A stretch of DNA of 64,000 bases from AWTP1-18 sp036504515 (lineage in GTDB: Bacteria; Pseudomonadota; Gammaproteobacteria; Burkholderiales; Rhodocyclaceae). A program made the translations under genes and the position numbers. Below the pieces are notes generated by a model. The model saw only the letters and a program-made list of their open reading frames with translations, did no database searches and had not been told where the DNA came from. The stretch spans positions 372,001 to 436,000 of the forward strand of contig DASXVA010000001.1 of assembly GCA_036504515.1 (NCBI GenBank), in the 5' to 3' direction. Below, one piece after another: positions 54,814 through 64,000 of this stretch. Position 1 is the first letter of the stretch. Every line of letters starts with the position of its first letter.

Positions 54814-57021
54814 ATGTCCGATCTCCTCTCCGGCCTCAATCCCGAACAGCTGGCCGCTGTCACCCTTCCGCCCCAGCACGGCCTGATCCTGGCCGGGGCC
54901 GGTTCCGGCAAGACCCGGGTGCTGACCACCCGCATCGCCTGGTTGATCTCCACCCGGCAGGTGACGCCCCAGGGCATTCTGGCGGTGACCTTCACCAATA
55001 AAGCCGCCAAGGAAATGCTGACCCGGCTGTCGGCCATGCTCCCCATCAACACCCGGGGCATGTGGATCGGCACCTTCCACGGCCTTTGCAACCGCATGCT
55101 GCGCGCCCATTACAAGGATGCCGGCCTGCCACAACTGTTCCAGATCCTCGATTCCGGCGACCAGCAGGCGGCCATCAAGCGCCTGCTCAAGGGCCTCAAC
55201 ATCGACGACGAGAAATTTCCGCCCCGGGATTTACAAAACTTCATCAACGCCCAGAAAGAACAGGGACTGCGCGCCAATGCCGTGGAAGCCTGGGACGACT
55301 GGAGTCGGCGCCGGGTCGAGCTTTACGCCGCCTACGAAGCCCAGTGCCAGCGCGAGGGCGTGGTGGATTTCGCCGAGTTGCTACTGCGCTCCTACGAACT
55401 ACTGAGCCGTAACGAACCCCTGCGGCGCCACTACCAGGATCGCTTCAAGCACGTACTGGTAGACGAGTTCCAGGATACGAACGTGCTGCAATACAAATGG
55501 CTGCGCCTGTTGGCCGGGGAAGGTGCCGCCCTGTTCTGCGTCGGCGACGACGACCAGTCCATCTACGCCTTCCGCGGCGCCGAAGTAGGCAATATGCGGG
55601 ACTTTGAGCGGGAATACCGGGTCGAAAACGTCATCCGCCTGGAGCAGAACTACCGTTCCCACGGCAACATCCTGGATGCCGCCAACGCCATCATCAAGAA
55701 CAATAATGCCCGCCTCGGCAAGAATCTGTGGACCGATGCCGGCGCTGGCGAGCCGATCCGGGTGTTCGAAGCCAGCTCCGACCTGGACGAAGCCCGCTGG
55801 ATCGTGGAAGAGATCAAGGCTCTGAGTCGCGACGGCCATGCCCGGCGCGAGATTGCCCTGCTCTACCGCAGCAATGCCCAATCCCGCGTCCTTGAACACG
55901 CCCTGTTCAGCGCCGGTTTGCCTTACCGGGTCTACGGCGGCCTACGCTTCTTCGAGCGGCAGGAAATCAAACACGCCCTGGCCTATCTGCGCCTGATCGC
56001 CAACAGCGACGACGACACCGCCTTCGCCCGGGTAGTGAACTTTCCCACCCGGGGCATCGGCGCCCGCAGCCTGGAACAGTTACAGGACGCCGCCATGGCC
56101 GCCGGCAGCAGCCTGTTCGGCGCCATTCCCCTGGTGCCGGGCAAGGCCGGCGCCTCCCTGGCCAGCTTTGCCCAACTCATCGTCAAGATGCGGGAAGCCC
56201 TGGACCTGCCGCTGCAGGAACTGGTGGAACATGTGCTGGAGCTTTCCAGCCTGCGCACCCACTACCAGAACGAGAAGGAAGGGGAGGACCGCCTTTCCAA
56301 TCTGGACGAACTGATCAACGCCGCCGCCAACTTCGTCGCCGAAGAAGGCCGCATCAGCGATGCCATTGACGCCGAGGGCGAACCCACCGGCGAACTGGGC
56401 GTGGACCTGGCCACCTTCCTCACCCATGCAGCGTTGGAGGCTGGCGAACACCAGGCCGGCGAGCAGGATGACGCCCTGCAACTGATGACCGTCCATGCCG
56501 CCAAGGGCTTGGAATTCAACATGGTCTTTTTGAGTGGCCTGGAAGAGGGCCTGTTCCCCCACGAAAACTCGGCCATGGAAGAAAAGGGCCTGGAGGAAGA
56601 GCGGCGCCTCATGTACGTGGCCGTCACCCGGGCGCGCAAGCAGCTCTACCTCTCCTTCGCCCAGACCCGCATGCTCCACGGCCAGACCCGCTACAACCTG
56701 CCCTCCCGCTTCATTGAAGAAATCCCCGCCGGCCTGCTCAAGTGGCTCACCCCCAAGGCCAAGAAAGGTTTCGGCGGCGGTTACAGCGTTGAATCACCCA
56801 CCACATCCTACGGTTCGAGTAACAGCAGCGGCTACAGTCGCAGCCGGGAATCGGAAGGCCTGGGCTTCTATATCGGCCAGAACGTCATGCACGCCAAGTT
56901 CGGCCTCGGCGTCATCATCAATGCCGAAGGCGGCGGCAACGACGCCAAGGTTCAGGTGAACTTCGGCAGCAACGGCGTGAAATGGCTGGCCCTGGCCATC
57001 GCCAAGCTGGAGCCGGTGTAA
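54814..57021 (+). CDS. uvrD: UvrD/Rep-type DNA helicase II
   Basis: 735 aa, SF1A helicase for nucleotide excision and mismatch repair. LNPEQLAAV (Q motif), GAGSGKTRVLTTRI (Walker A, about residues 28-41), VTFTNKAAKEM, VDEFQDTN (Walker B), GDDDQSIYAFRGA, RLEQNYRS, VHAAKGLEFNMVF, and VAVTRARKQLYLSFA. The C-terminal LGVIINAEGGGNDAKVQVNFGSNGVKWLALAIAKLEPV is the Tudor-like domain that contacts RNA polymerase. No ribosome binding site is seen. Confidence 0.94.
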   Translation: MSDLLSGLNPEQLAAVTLPPQHGLILAGAGSGKTRVLTTRIAWLISTRQVTPQGILAVTFTNKAAKEMLTRLSAMLPINTRGMWIGTFHGLCNRMLRAHYKDAGLPQLFQILDSGDQQAAIKRLLKGLNIDDEKFPPRDLQNFINAQKEQGLRANAVEAWDDWSRRRVELYAAYEAQCQREGVVDFAELLLRSYELLSRNEPLRRHYQDRFKHVLVDEFQDTNVLQYKWLRLLAGEGAALFCVGDDDQSIYAFRGAEVGNMRDFEREYRVENVIRLEQNYRSHGNILDAANAIIKNNNARLGKNLWTDAGAGEPIRVFEASSDLDEARWIVEEIKALSRDGHARREIALLYRSNAQSRVLEHALFSAGLPYRVYGGLRFFERQEIKHALAYLRLIANSDDDTAFARVVNFPTRGIGARSLEQLQDAAMAAGSSLFGAIPLVPGKAGASLASFAQLIVKMREALDLPLQELVEHVLELSSLRTHYQNEKEGEDRLSNLDELINAAANFVAEEGRISDAIDAEGEPTGELGVDLATFLTHAALEAGEHQAGEQDDALQLMTVHAAKGLEFNMVFLSGLEEGLFPHENSAMEEKGLEEERRLMYVAVTRARKQLYLSFAQTRMLHGQTRYNLPSRFIEEIPAGLLKWLTPKAKKGFGGGYSVESPTTSYGSSNSSGYSRSRESEGLGFYIGQNVMHAKFGLGVIINAEGGGNDAKVQVNFGSNGVKWLALAIAKLEPV

Positions 57022-57815
57022 TGCCTGTCCTTGCCCTGAACGGCCACAGCCTTCATTACGAAGTTAGCGGCGAAGGCCCTTGGCTGACCCTGTCCCATTC
57101 CCTCGCCGCCGACCTGACCATGTGGGATGCCCAGATGGCCGCCCTCTCCGGCCAGTTCCGCATCCTGCGTTATGACCTGCGGGGCCATGGTCTCAGCAGC
57201 GTGCCGCCCAGCCCCTGGACCTTTGCCGATCTGGTGAACGATGTGCTCGCCCTCTGGGATCACCTGGGCATTGAACGTTCCCATTTTGTCGGGCTTTCCC
57301 TTGGCGGCATGATCGGCCAGTATCTGGCCCTGGCCGCGCCGGAGCGTATTGATCGTCTGGTTCTGTGCAGCACCAGCAGCGGCAAAGGCGCCAACCCGGA
57401 AGCCGTGGCTAAACTGTGGGAACAGCGCATTGCCCAGGTGGAAGCCGGCGGCATGGCTTCCGTAGTGGAAGCTACTCTGAACCGCTGGTTCACCGAGCCC
57501 TATCAACTCGACTTCCCCGCTGAAGTCGCCCGCATCGGTGGCCTGATCGCAACCACCCCCGTGGCGGGCTACGCCGCCTGCGGCCGCCTGATCGCCAGCC
57601 TGGATACGACCGACCGCCTGTCCGGGATCACCCTGCCCACCATGGTGCTGGCCGGGGATGAAGATGCCGGCACGATGCCCGCCATGGCCGAAACTATCGC
57701 CGCCGCCATTCCTGGCTCACGTTTTGAAGTTTTGCCCCAGGCCTCCCACCTGATCAACGTCGAGCAAGAGGAGCTTTTCAATGCCCTGTTGTCGGCGTTT
57801 CTTGCGCCCCTCTAA
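57021..57815 (+). CDS. alpha/beta hydrolase, 3-oxoadipate enol-lactonase-like
   Basis: 264 aa from the TAATG overlap with uvrD; an earlier in-frame ATG lies in uvrD. Oxyanion region SHSLAADLTMWDAQMAAL, nucleophile elbow GLSLGG near residue 92, acidic residue in VLAGDEDAGTMP, and His in QASHLINVEQ. The closest named family is PcaD (beta-ketoadipate pathway), but no other pca gene is nearby, so the substrate is uncertain. Confidence 0.82.
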   Translation: MPVLALNGHSLHYEVSGEGPWLTLSHSLAADLTMWDAQMAALSGQFRILRYDLRGHGLSSVPPSPWTFADLVNDVLALWDHLGIERSHFVGLSLGGMIGQYLALAAPERIDRLVLCSTSSGKGANPEAVAKLWEQRIAQVEAGGMASVVEATLNRWFTEPYQLDFPAEVARIGGLIATTPVAGYAACGRLIASLDTTDRLSGITLPTMVLAGDEDAGTMPAMAETIAAAIPGSRFEVLPQASHLINVEQEELFNALLSAFLAPL

Positions 57816-57928
57816 GCCGGGCTGCCGCTACACCTTTGGCAGTAGCCCTCCATGTCGGGCGGTTTCTGGCGGGTTTATTGCGTAGACTGTCGGAACTTTG
57901 TTGCAGTGCAATCGTCCCATATCCCGTC

Positions 57929-58276
57929 ATGAGCCCCCTTCCGCTTTCCCTGCATCGTTCCATTGCCCGCCTGTTGGCGGCGGTGGTGCTCATGCTTGGT
58001 CTGATGGATCCCTCCCTGTCCCTGGCGGACACCATGCAGGACTACGCACCGGGGCAGTGCGTTTCCATGAATGCCGATCGCCATCATGCACCGCTGGCAG
58101 CCATCAGCAATTTTGATCTGGGCGACGACGGGGCCGATCTGGAACAGCTGCTGCGCCCCCTCCTTAGCCGCAAAATCCCGACTACGCTTGGCCTGGCAGA
58201 TTTCCCTGCCCTGGCAATCCTGCTGCCTCCGCCCCACTCGCCGCCCCTGTTGCGGCCCCCTGCCTTCCACGTCTGA
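57929..58276 (+). CDS. small exported protein preceding the metal efflux genes
   Basis: 115 aa from MSPLPLSLHRSIARLL (longer ORF from 57836 rejected). Signal-like N-terminus LLAAVVLMLGLMDPSLSLAD, one cysteine (GQCVSM), a His pair (DRHHAPL) and a proline-rich C-terminus (LLPPPHSPPLLRPP). Its place before the outer-membrane channel gene resembles that of CzcI in czc operons; similarity in sequence is not evident, so this is a positional guess. Confidence 0.5.
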   Translation: MSPLPLSLHRSIARLLAAVVLMLGLMDPSLSLADTMQDYAPGQCVSMNADRHHAPLAAISNFDLGDDGADLEQLLRPLLSRKIPTTLGLADFPALAILLPPPHSPPLLRPPAFHV

Positions 58277-58371
58277 AGCTCGCCAGTCCCCACTGGCATA
58301 AGCCTTGCGGATTGCTCCCTGAACCTCGCGGTTTCAAGGACGCAATCCCGTCTTCAGACTTACTGGAAGCC

Positions 58372-59685
58372 ATGATGAAACTCTTTTCAGCCACAGGGTT
58401 GCTTGCCCTATCCCGCCCTTTGCGCGGGTTGCTGCTCTGTACCTTGGCCCTGCTGCCGCTTTTCGGCCAGGGCCAGGAAAAATCGCCCCAAGCCCACTAC
58501 ACCCTCAAGCAACTCACCGCCCTGGCCCTGGAAAACAACCGGGGGCTACAAGCAGCGGCCGATCAGGTCGATGCCGCCCGGGCCGGCATCGACAGCGCCG
58601 GCGCTTTTCCCAATCCCGAACTGGAAACAGTAAAGGGCAATCTGCGGGCTCGCCTACCCGGCACCAATGAAGGAGACAGCCGCGCCGTCTGGATTACCCA
58701 ACGCATCGACTATCCCTGGGTACGCAGCGCCCGTATCGGTGCTGCCGATGCCGCCTTTGACGCCGCCCGCTCCGAGCAACAGCTTTCCCGCAATGAATTG
58801 CTGGCCCGGCTGCGGTATCGCTTCTACGAACTGCTGCGGCAGGAGGCCGAACTCAAGGCCGCCCGGGAAGATCAGGCCACCATGGAGCAGATCGCCAACC
58901 GCATCAAGCTCAAGGTGGATACCGGCGAATCGCCCCGTTTCGAATCCATCAAGGCCGACACCGAACAACTCAACGCGCGCAAGGTGGTGCAAACCGCCGA
59001 GTTGCGCATCCGTCAAACCCGGGCCAGCCTGCGCCAGTTGGTGGGTGCTGTGCTGCCGGCCAGCTTTGATGTGGACGGCAGTCTGGAAGACAACAGCAGC
59101 CTGCCTTCCCTCGAAACCCTACGCAGCGAACTTCTTGAACGCAATCCGGAACTGGCCCGCAGCCGCGCCCTGAGCCGTCAGGCCGAAAGCCTGCGGGACC
59201 ATGAGCGCAGCCAGCGCTGGCCGGCTCTCGCCATCAAGGGCGGTTACGACCAGACCCCGGATAGCCGCGACTCCCGGGTCGGCTTGGTTCTCACCGTGCC
59301 GATCTGGGACCGCCGCAGCGGCCCCATTGCCGAAGCAGAAGCTCGTCTGTCCAAGGCCCGCAACGAAGAAGCCCTGCAGGAATTCACCCTACAACAATCT
59401 CTGGAGGCAGCCTGGCAGCAATGGCAAATCGCCAGCGGCCAAGTCACCGCCCTGCAATCCGGCATCGTCAAACAGGCCGAAGCGGCCCTCAAGGTGGCGG
59501 AAGCCGCCTACCGCTACGGCGAGCGGGGCATTCTCGAATTCCTCGATGCCCAGCGGGTTTACCGCGCCGCCCGTAACGAACTCATCGCCGCCCGCTTCGA
59601 CCAGCAGGTCGCCATCATTGAAATCGGTCGCCTGCGCGCGCCGCAAGCCGACCAGATCACCGAAACCAAAGGAAACACACCATGA
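58372..59685 (+). CDS. TolC-family outer-membrane channel of a heavy-metal RND pump (CzcC-like)
   Basis: 437 aa from MMKLFSATG; GGAAG precedes the start. Signal peptide LRGLLLCTLALLPLFGQGQ, then the two TolC repeats (LTALALENNRGLQAAADQVDAARAGI at about 46-71 and LRSELLERNPELARSRALSRQ at about 245-265) and AAYRYGERGILEFLDAQRVY. Outer-membrane exit duct for the pump encoded below. Overlaps the adaptor gene by four bases. Confidence 0.9.
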   Translation: MMKLFSATGLLALSRPLRGLLLCTLALLPLFGQGQEKSPQAHYTLKQLTALALENNRGLQAAADQVDAARAGIDSAGAFPNPELETVKGNLRARLPGTNEGDSRAVWITQRIDYPWVRSARIGAADAAFDAARSEQQLSRNELLARLRYRFYELLRQEAELKAAREDQATMEQIANRIKLKVDTGESPRFESIKADTEQLNARKVVQTAELRIRQTRASLRQLVGAVLPASFDVDGSLEDNSSLPSLETLRSELLERNPELARSRALSRQAESLRDHERSQRWPALAIKGGYDQTPDSRDSRVGLVLTVPIWDRRSGPIAEAEARLSKARNEEALQEFTLQQSLEAAWQQWQIASGQVTALQSGIVKQAEAALKVAEAAYRYGERGILEFLDAQRVYRAARNELIAARFDQQVAIIEIGRLRAPQADQITETKGNTP

Positions 59686-60872
59686 GCAAGCAGTCCCTGC
59701 TCCTGCCCCTCTGTCTCGCCCTGTTGTTAGGCGCCGGTCTGTCGGCCTGCACCAAGGAGAAAGCGGAAGCCGTCAGTAATGCCCCGGCGGTGGACCCCAA
59801 CCTGGTCACGGCGCCCGATTCCCTGCTCAAGGTGCTCAAGATCGAAGCTGCCAGCACGGCCCCGGTCAGCGAAACCCTGCGCGTTGCCGGCCGGGTGGAC
59901 TTCGACGAACAACGGGTCGCCCGCATCGGAGCCCCCGTCACCGGTCGCGTCATCGAACTCCTGGCCAACCCCGGCGATGCGGTGAAACAGGGCCAGCCCC
60001 TGGCCCAACTACATAGCGTTGAACTGGGCAACGCCCAGTTGGCTTACGTCAAGGCTGCTGCCCAATCGCGACTGCAAGCCCAGAGTGCCGAACGGGCCCG
60101 CTTGCTGTTCACTTCCGACGTGATCGGTGCCGCCGAACTGCAACGGCGCGAATCCGAATACGCCATCGCCCAGGCCGAACAACGGGCCGCCGCCGACCAA
60201 CTGCGGGTGCTGGGTATCTCTGCCAAGTCCCTCGACACCATGGCCAGCAGTGGCGGCATCAACTCGGTGTCACCGGTGGTCGCCACGCTTTCCGGCACCG
60301 TGGTGGAACGCAAGGTGGCCAAGGGTCAGGTGGTGCAACCCGCCGATGCCCTGTACACCGTGGCGGACCTGAGCCGGGTTTGGGTCATCGCCCAGGTGCC
60401 GGAAGCCGAAAGCAGTGCCGTCAAAGTCGGCCAGACCGTGCAGGTGGAAGTGCCTGCCCTCGGCAATGGCCCTCTCAGCGGCAAACTGATTTTCGTCAGC
60501 GACATCGTGAATCCGGAAACCCGGACAGTCACCGTGCGTACCGAAATGGAAAACCTCAAGCGCGAACTCAAGCCCGCCATGCTGGCGACCATGCTGATCG
60601 CCTCCCGTCCCCAGGACCGATTAGTAGTGCCCTCCGCCGCCGTGGTGCGGGAAGACAATGCCGACTACGTTTTTGTCGCCACCGGCGAGAAGCAGTTCCT
60701 CCTCACCAGCGTGAAGCTGGGGCCGGAGCAGGATCACGTTCGCGTGGTGGATAGCGGCCTCAAAGTGGGCGACAAAGTGGTGGTGGAAGGTGCCTTCCAC
60801 CTCAACAATGAGCGCAAGCGGGTCGAGCTGGAAGGTGCCGCCAAGCCCCCCGAAATGCCTGCGGGCCATTGA
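59682..60872 (+). CDS. RND efflux periplasmic adaptor (CzcB/CusB family), lipoprotein
   Basis: 396 aa membrane-fusion protein. Signal peptide ending LSAC with the lipidated Cys23; barrel-sandwich hybrid RVARIGAPVTGRVIEL, helical hairpin about 115-180, and lipoyl/beta-barrel domains (GTVVERKVAKGQVV, LSRVWVIAQVPEAESSAVK). No His-rich N-terminal extension and no obvious Met-rich site, so metal specificity is not given away. Confidence 0.9.
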   Translation: MSKQSLLLPLCLALLLGAGLSACTKEKAEAVSNAPAVDPNLVTAPDSLLKVLKIEAASTAPVSETLRVAGRVDFDEQRVARIGAPVTGRVIELLANPGDAVKQGQPLAQLHSVELGNAQLAYVKAAAQSRLQAQSAERARLLFTSDVIGAAELQRRESEYAIAQAEQRAAADQLRVLGISAKSLDTMASSGGINSVSPVVATLSGTVVERKVAKGQVVQPADALYTVADLSRVWVIAQVPEAESSAVKVGQTVQVEVPALGNGPLSGKLIFVSDIVNPETRTVTVRTEMENLKRELKPAMLATMLIASRPQDRLVVPSAAVVREDNADYVFVATGEKQFLLTSVKLGPEQDHVRVVDSGLKVGDKVVVEGAFHLNNERKRVELEGAAKPPEMPAGH

Positions 60873-60884
60873 ACGGGAGCAATC

Positions 60885-63800
60885 ATGATTGAATCTCTAG
60901 TTCGAACTGCGCTCCAGCAGCGGCTCATCGTCGCCGTGCTCGCTGTGGTGTTGCTGGTCTTCGGCCTCAATGCGGCGCGCAAATTATCGGTGGATGCCTT
61001 CCCCGACGTGACCAACGTCCAGGTGCAAATTGCCGCCGAAGCCCCTGGCCGTTCGCCGGAAGAAGTAGAACGCTTCGTCACCGTGCCTCTGGAAATTTCC
61101 ATGACCGGCCTGCCCGGCCTGACGGAAATGCGTTCCCTCAACAAGCCCGGCCTTTCCCTGATCACTCTGGTGTTCACCGACGAGACCGATGTCTACTTCG
61201 CCCGGCAACTGGTGATGGAACGGTTGATGGAAGTGGGTGGTCGCATGCCTCACGGTGTTACGCCGGTGCTCGGCCCTGTCTCCACCGGGTTGGGAGAGGT
61301 CTACCAATACACCCTGGATCGTCCCGACGATGGCAACCGGGAACTCACCGAGAAGGAACTCACGGACCGCCGCATCGCCCAGGATTGGGTAGTACGGCCC
61401 CTGTTGCGTTCCATTCCCGGTGTTGCGGAAATCAACTCCCAGGGCGGTTATGAAAAGCAGTATCAGGTGCTGGTCAGCCCTGACCGCCTGCGCCATTACC
61501 AGCTCTCCATCCAGCAGGTCTATGAGGCCCTGGCCCACAACAACGCCAACTCCGGTGGTGGTGTGCTGCCTCACTTTGCCGAGCAGTACCTGATCCGCGG
61601 TGTCGGCTTGATCAAGAGCCTGGACGACGTGGGCGCCATCGTGCTCAAGGAAGTGGGCGGTACGCCGGTCTATGTTCGCGATGTGGCCGAAGTGAAAATC
61701 GGCACCGGCGTCCGGGCTGGCGCCGTGGTCAAGGACGGCGTGACAGAGTCCGTCGGCGGTGTGGTGATGATGATCCGCGCCGGCAACGCCAAGGAAATCG
61801 TCTCCCGCATCAAGGCACGGGTTGCCGAGATCAACGCCAAAGGCATGCTGCCCGACGGCCTCAAGATCGTGCCCTACTACGACCGCTCGGAACTGGTGGA
61901 CGCCGCCATCCACACCGTGGTCAAGGTGCTACTGGAAGGCGTGGTGTTTGTCGTTGCCATTCTCATCATCTTCCTCGGCGACATCCGTTCCGCCGTGGTG
62001 GTGGTGGCGACCCTGGTGCTGACACCGCTGATGACCTTCCTGGTGATGAACCACTACGGCATCTCCGCCAACCTGATGTCCCTCGGCGGTCTCGCCATCG
62101 CCATCGGTCTGATGGTGGACGGTTCGGTGGTGGTAGTGGAAAACGCCTTCGCTCACTTGGGTAACAACACCAGCGGCGAGTCCCGCATCCGCGTGATTTT
62201 CAATGCGGTGAAGGAAGTGGCGACGCCGGTGATCTTCGGCGTCGGCATCATCATTCTGGTGTTCCTGCCGCTGATGACTCTGGAAGGCATGGAGGGAAAG
62301 ATGTTTGCGCCCCTGGCCTATACCATCGCCATCGCCCTGTTCATCTCCCTTGTGCTATCCCTGACTCTGACGCCGGTACTGTCTTCCTATCTGCTCAAGG
62401 TGGAAGTGGGCCACGGCGATCATGAGACCCGAGCGATTGCGGCCATGAAACGGCCTTACCTCAAGCTGTTGCACTGGGCTCTGGCCAATCAGAAGAAGAC
62501 CCTCACCGCGGCGGGCGGCTTGCTGGTGTTCACCCTGGCCCTGTTCCCTTTCCTCGGCACCGCCTTCATCCCAGAAATGAAGGAAGGCTCTGTGGTGCCC
62601 GGTATCAACCGGGTGCCCAACATCTCTCTGGAAGAATCGGTGAAGATGGAAATGGAAGCCATGCGGCTGGTGATGCAGGTGCCCGGCGTCAAGTCGGCGG
62701 TATCCGGCGTTGGTCGTGGCGAATCGCCGGCGGACCCGCAAGGTCAGAATGAATCCACGCCCATCGTCAGCCTCAAGCCCCGCAGCGAATGGCCCCGGGG
62801 CTGGAACCAGGACGACATTGCCGGAGCCATGCGCGACAAGCTCAAGGCCCTGCCCGGTGTGCAGATCGTCATGGCCCAGCCGATTTCGGATCGTGTCGAT
62901 GAAATGGTTACCGGCGTTCGTTCCGACGTGGCGATCAAGGTCTTCGGAGATGACCTGGACACCTTGAAGAAGAAGGCCGAGGAAATCGCCAAGGTGGCGC
63001 AAACCATCCAGGGTGCGGAAGATCTTCGCGTCGAGCGCGTCACCGGTCAACAGTATCTGTCCATCGACATCGACCGCCAGGCCATCGCCCGTTACGGCCT
63101 CAACGCCAGTGACGTCCACGACGTGATCGAAACCGCCATCGGCGGCAAAGAGGCAACCCAGGTGTTCGAGGGAGAACGTCGCTTTGCCGGTGTCGTTCGC
63201 TTGCCGGAACGATTCCGCAACGACGTGGAAGCCATTCGCAACCTGATCGTGTCTGCCCCCAACGGCGCCCAGGTCAACCTGGAAAGCATCGCCAAGATCC
63301 AGGTGCTGGACGGGCCTTCCCAGATCAGCCGCGAGCTGGGCAAACGCCGCATTGTGGTGGGCGTCAACGTCAAGGATCGCGACCTGGGCAGCTTCGTTGC
63401 CGAACTGCAACAGAAGGTGGAAAAGAAGATCAAGCTGCCGGAAGGGTATTACCTGGAATGGGGCGGTCAGTTCCAGAACATGGAACGAGCTTTAGGGCAT
63501 CTCGCCATCATCGTCCCGGTGACCATCGGCGCCATCTTCTTCCTGCTGTTCCTGCTGTTCGGTTCGGTGAAAATGGCGACCCTGATTATCCTGGTGTTGC
63601 CCTTTGCTTCCCTGGGTGGTGTGATTGCCCTCTTCCTCACCGGCGAATATCTGTCGGTGCCGGCCTCGGTGGGTTTTATCGCCCTGTGGGGGATTGCCGT
63701 GCTCAACGGCGTGGTGCTGGTGAGCTACATTCGCAACCTACGTAACGAAGGCTATGGCGTGGCTGAGGCCGTGATCCACGGTGCCACCCAGCGTTTCCGT

Positions 63801-63992
63801 CCGGTGATGATGACTGCCACGGTGGCCTTGCTCGGCTTGATCCCGTTTCTGTTCGCCACCGGGCCCGGATCGGAAGTGCAACGCCCCCTGGCCATCGTCG
63901 TGATTGGCGGCCTCATCACCTGCACCCTGCTCACGCTGGTCATGCTGCCCACCCTATACAAATGGTTCGACGAAGAACCCGTTGAAACCTGA
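60885..63992 (+). CDS. heavy-metal efflux RND pump, CzcA/CusA family
   Basis: 1035 aa inner-membrane proton antiporter, complete to its stop. Twelve transmembrane helices with two large periplasmic loops. TM4 carries LAIAIGLMVDGSVVVVENAF: Asp412 and Glu419 are the proton-relay residues; the CzcA-type extra aspartate four to six residues before is alanine, as in CusA. But the three methionines that bind Cu(I)/Ag(I) in CusA are absent at the matching positions (around VVPGINRVPN, QNESTPIVSL and SDRVDEMVTG), pointing to divalent metals such as Zn, Co, Cd or Ni; this is inference. The last of the three pump genes. Confidence 0.92.
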   Translation: MIESLVRTALQQRLIVAVLAVVLLVFGLNAARKLSVDAFPDVTNVQVQIAAEAPGRSPEEVERFVTVPLEISMTGLPGLTEMRSLNKPGLSLITLVFTDETDVYFARQLVMERLMEVGGRMPHGVTPVLGPVSTGLGEVYQYTLDRPDDGNRELTEKELTDRRIAQDWVVRPLLRSIPGVAEINSQGGYEKQYQVLVSPDRLRHYQLSIQQVYEALAHNNANSGGGVLPHFAEQYLIRGVGLIKSLDDVGAIVLKEVGGTPVYVRDVAEVKIGTGVRAGAVVKDGVTESVGGVVMMIRAGNAKEIVSRIKARVAEINAKGMLPDGLKIVPYYDRSELVDAAIHTVVKVLLEGVVFVVAILIIFLGDIRSAVVVVATLVLTPLMTFLVMNHYGISANLMSLGGLAIAIGLMVDGSVVVVENAFAHLGNNTSGESRIRVIFNAVKEVATPVIFGVGIIILVFLPLMTLEGMEGKMFAPLAYTIAIALFISLVLSLTLTPVLSSYLLKVEVGHGDHETRAIAAMKRPYLKLLHWALANQKKTLTAAGGLLVFTLALFPFLGTAFIPEMKEGSVVPGINRVPNISLEESVKMEMEAMRLVMQVPGVKSAVSGVGRGESPADPQGQNESTPIVSLKPRSEWPRGWNQDDIAGAMRDKLKALPGVQIVMAQPISDRVDEMVTGVRSDVAIKVFGDDLDTLKKKAEEIAKVAQTIQGAEDLRVERVTGQQYLSIDIDRQAIARYGLNASDVHDVIETAIGGKEATQVFEGERRFAGVVRLPERFRNDVEAIRNLIVSAPNGAQVNLESIAKIQVLDGPSQISRELGKRRIVVGVNVKDRDLGSFVAELQQKVEKKIKLPEGYYLEWGGQFQNMERALGHLAIIVPVTIGAIFFLLFLLFGSVKMATLIILVLPFASLGGVIALFLTGEYLSVPASVGFIALWGIAVLNGVVLVSYIRNLRNEGYGVAEAVIHGATQRFRPVMMTATVALLGLIPFLFATGPGSEVQRPLAIVVIGGLITCTLLTLVMLPTLYKWFDEEPVET

Positions 63993-64000
63993 TTCGGAAT

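Overview
This 64 kb window comes from a GC-rich proteobacterial chromosome. Family content and local gene orders (zapA-6S RNA-EVE protein, leuS-lptE-holA-proA, gmk-rpoZ-spoT followed by a DUF3460 gene) point to a betaproteobacterium, probably in or near Rhodocyclales; this placement is inference. I see no insertion sequence, prophage, CRISPR array, tRNA or rRNA.

Layout. 0-5 kb holds housekeeping genes: comM/yifB, a Bcr/CflA efflux protein, a TauE/SafE exporter, an EVE protein, a likely 6S RNA and zapA with a small coiled-coil partner. 5-26 kb is almost entirely vitamin B12. It has three cobalamin riboswitches: one before btuB-btuC-btuD-cobO-cobB-bluB, one before a 16-gene cbiMNQO/corrin-ring operon (cbiM to cobA), and one before a second TonB-dependent receptor. 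Together these cover corrinoid uptake, cobalt uptake, sirohydrochlorin to cobyrinic acid diamide by the cobalt-early (anaerobic) route, adenosylation and lower-ligand synthesis. CbiJ/CobK is not in the cluster, and a small [2Fe-2S] ferredoxin gene is embedded in it.

26-29 kb is a five-gene leftward operon (53-aa membrane protein, two unknown small proteins, DUF2325 protein, flavodoxin). It lies behind a promoter whose -10 sits inside a near-perfect Fur-like palindrome, so it is probably an iron-starvation operon. 29-34 kb is a leftward operon maeB-qor-btuF plus a signal-less BtuF-like protein that lies in the same frame as btuF after a single stop codon. 34-40 kb holds a ParA-like ATPase, an HD-GYP phosphodiesterase, rdgB, rph and a PP2C phosphatase/Ser-Thr kinase pair. 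40-45 kb holds yicC, gmk, rpoZ, spoT, a DUF3460 gene and a stand-alone CZB protein. 45-53 kb is leftward: leuS, a histone-H1-tailed secreted protein, lptE, holA, proA, alkD-like, ogt and xerD. 53-64 kb holds a FecR/SPOR protein, uvrD, an alpha/beta hydrolase and a complete heavy-metal RND efflux operon (outer membrane channel, adaptor, pump) whose pump lacks the CusA methionine triad.

How the parts connect. Metal and cofactor economy is the common theme: cobalt import and B12 synthesis under riboswitch control, iron sparing by flavodoxin under likely Fur control, and divalent-metal efflux. The best leads for something undescribed are the Fur-type DUF2325/flavodoxin operon with its 53-aa membrane protein, the ferredoxin inside the corrin operon, the in-frame btuF/BtuF-like pair, and several long perfect inverted repeats, one overlapping the 6S RNA 3' end and one the holA stop codon.
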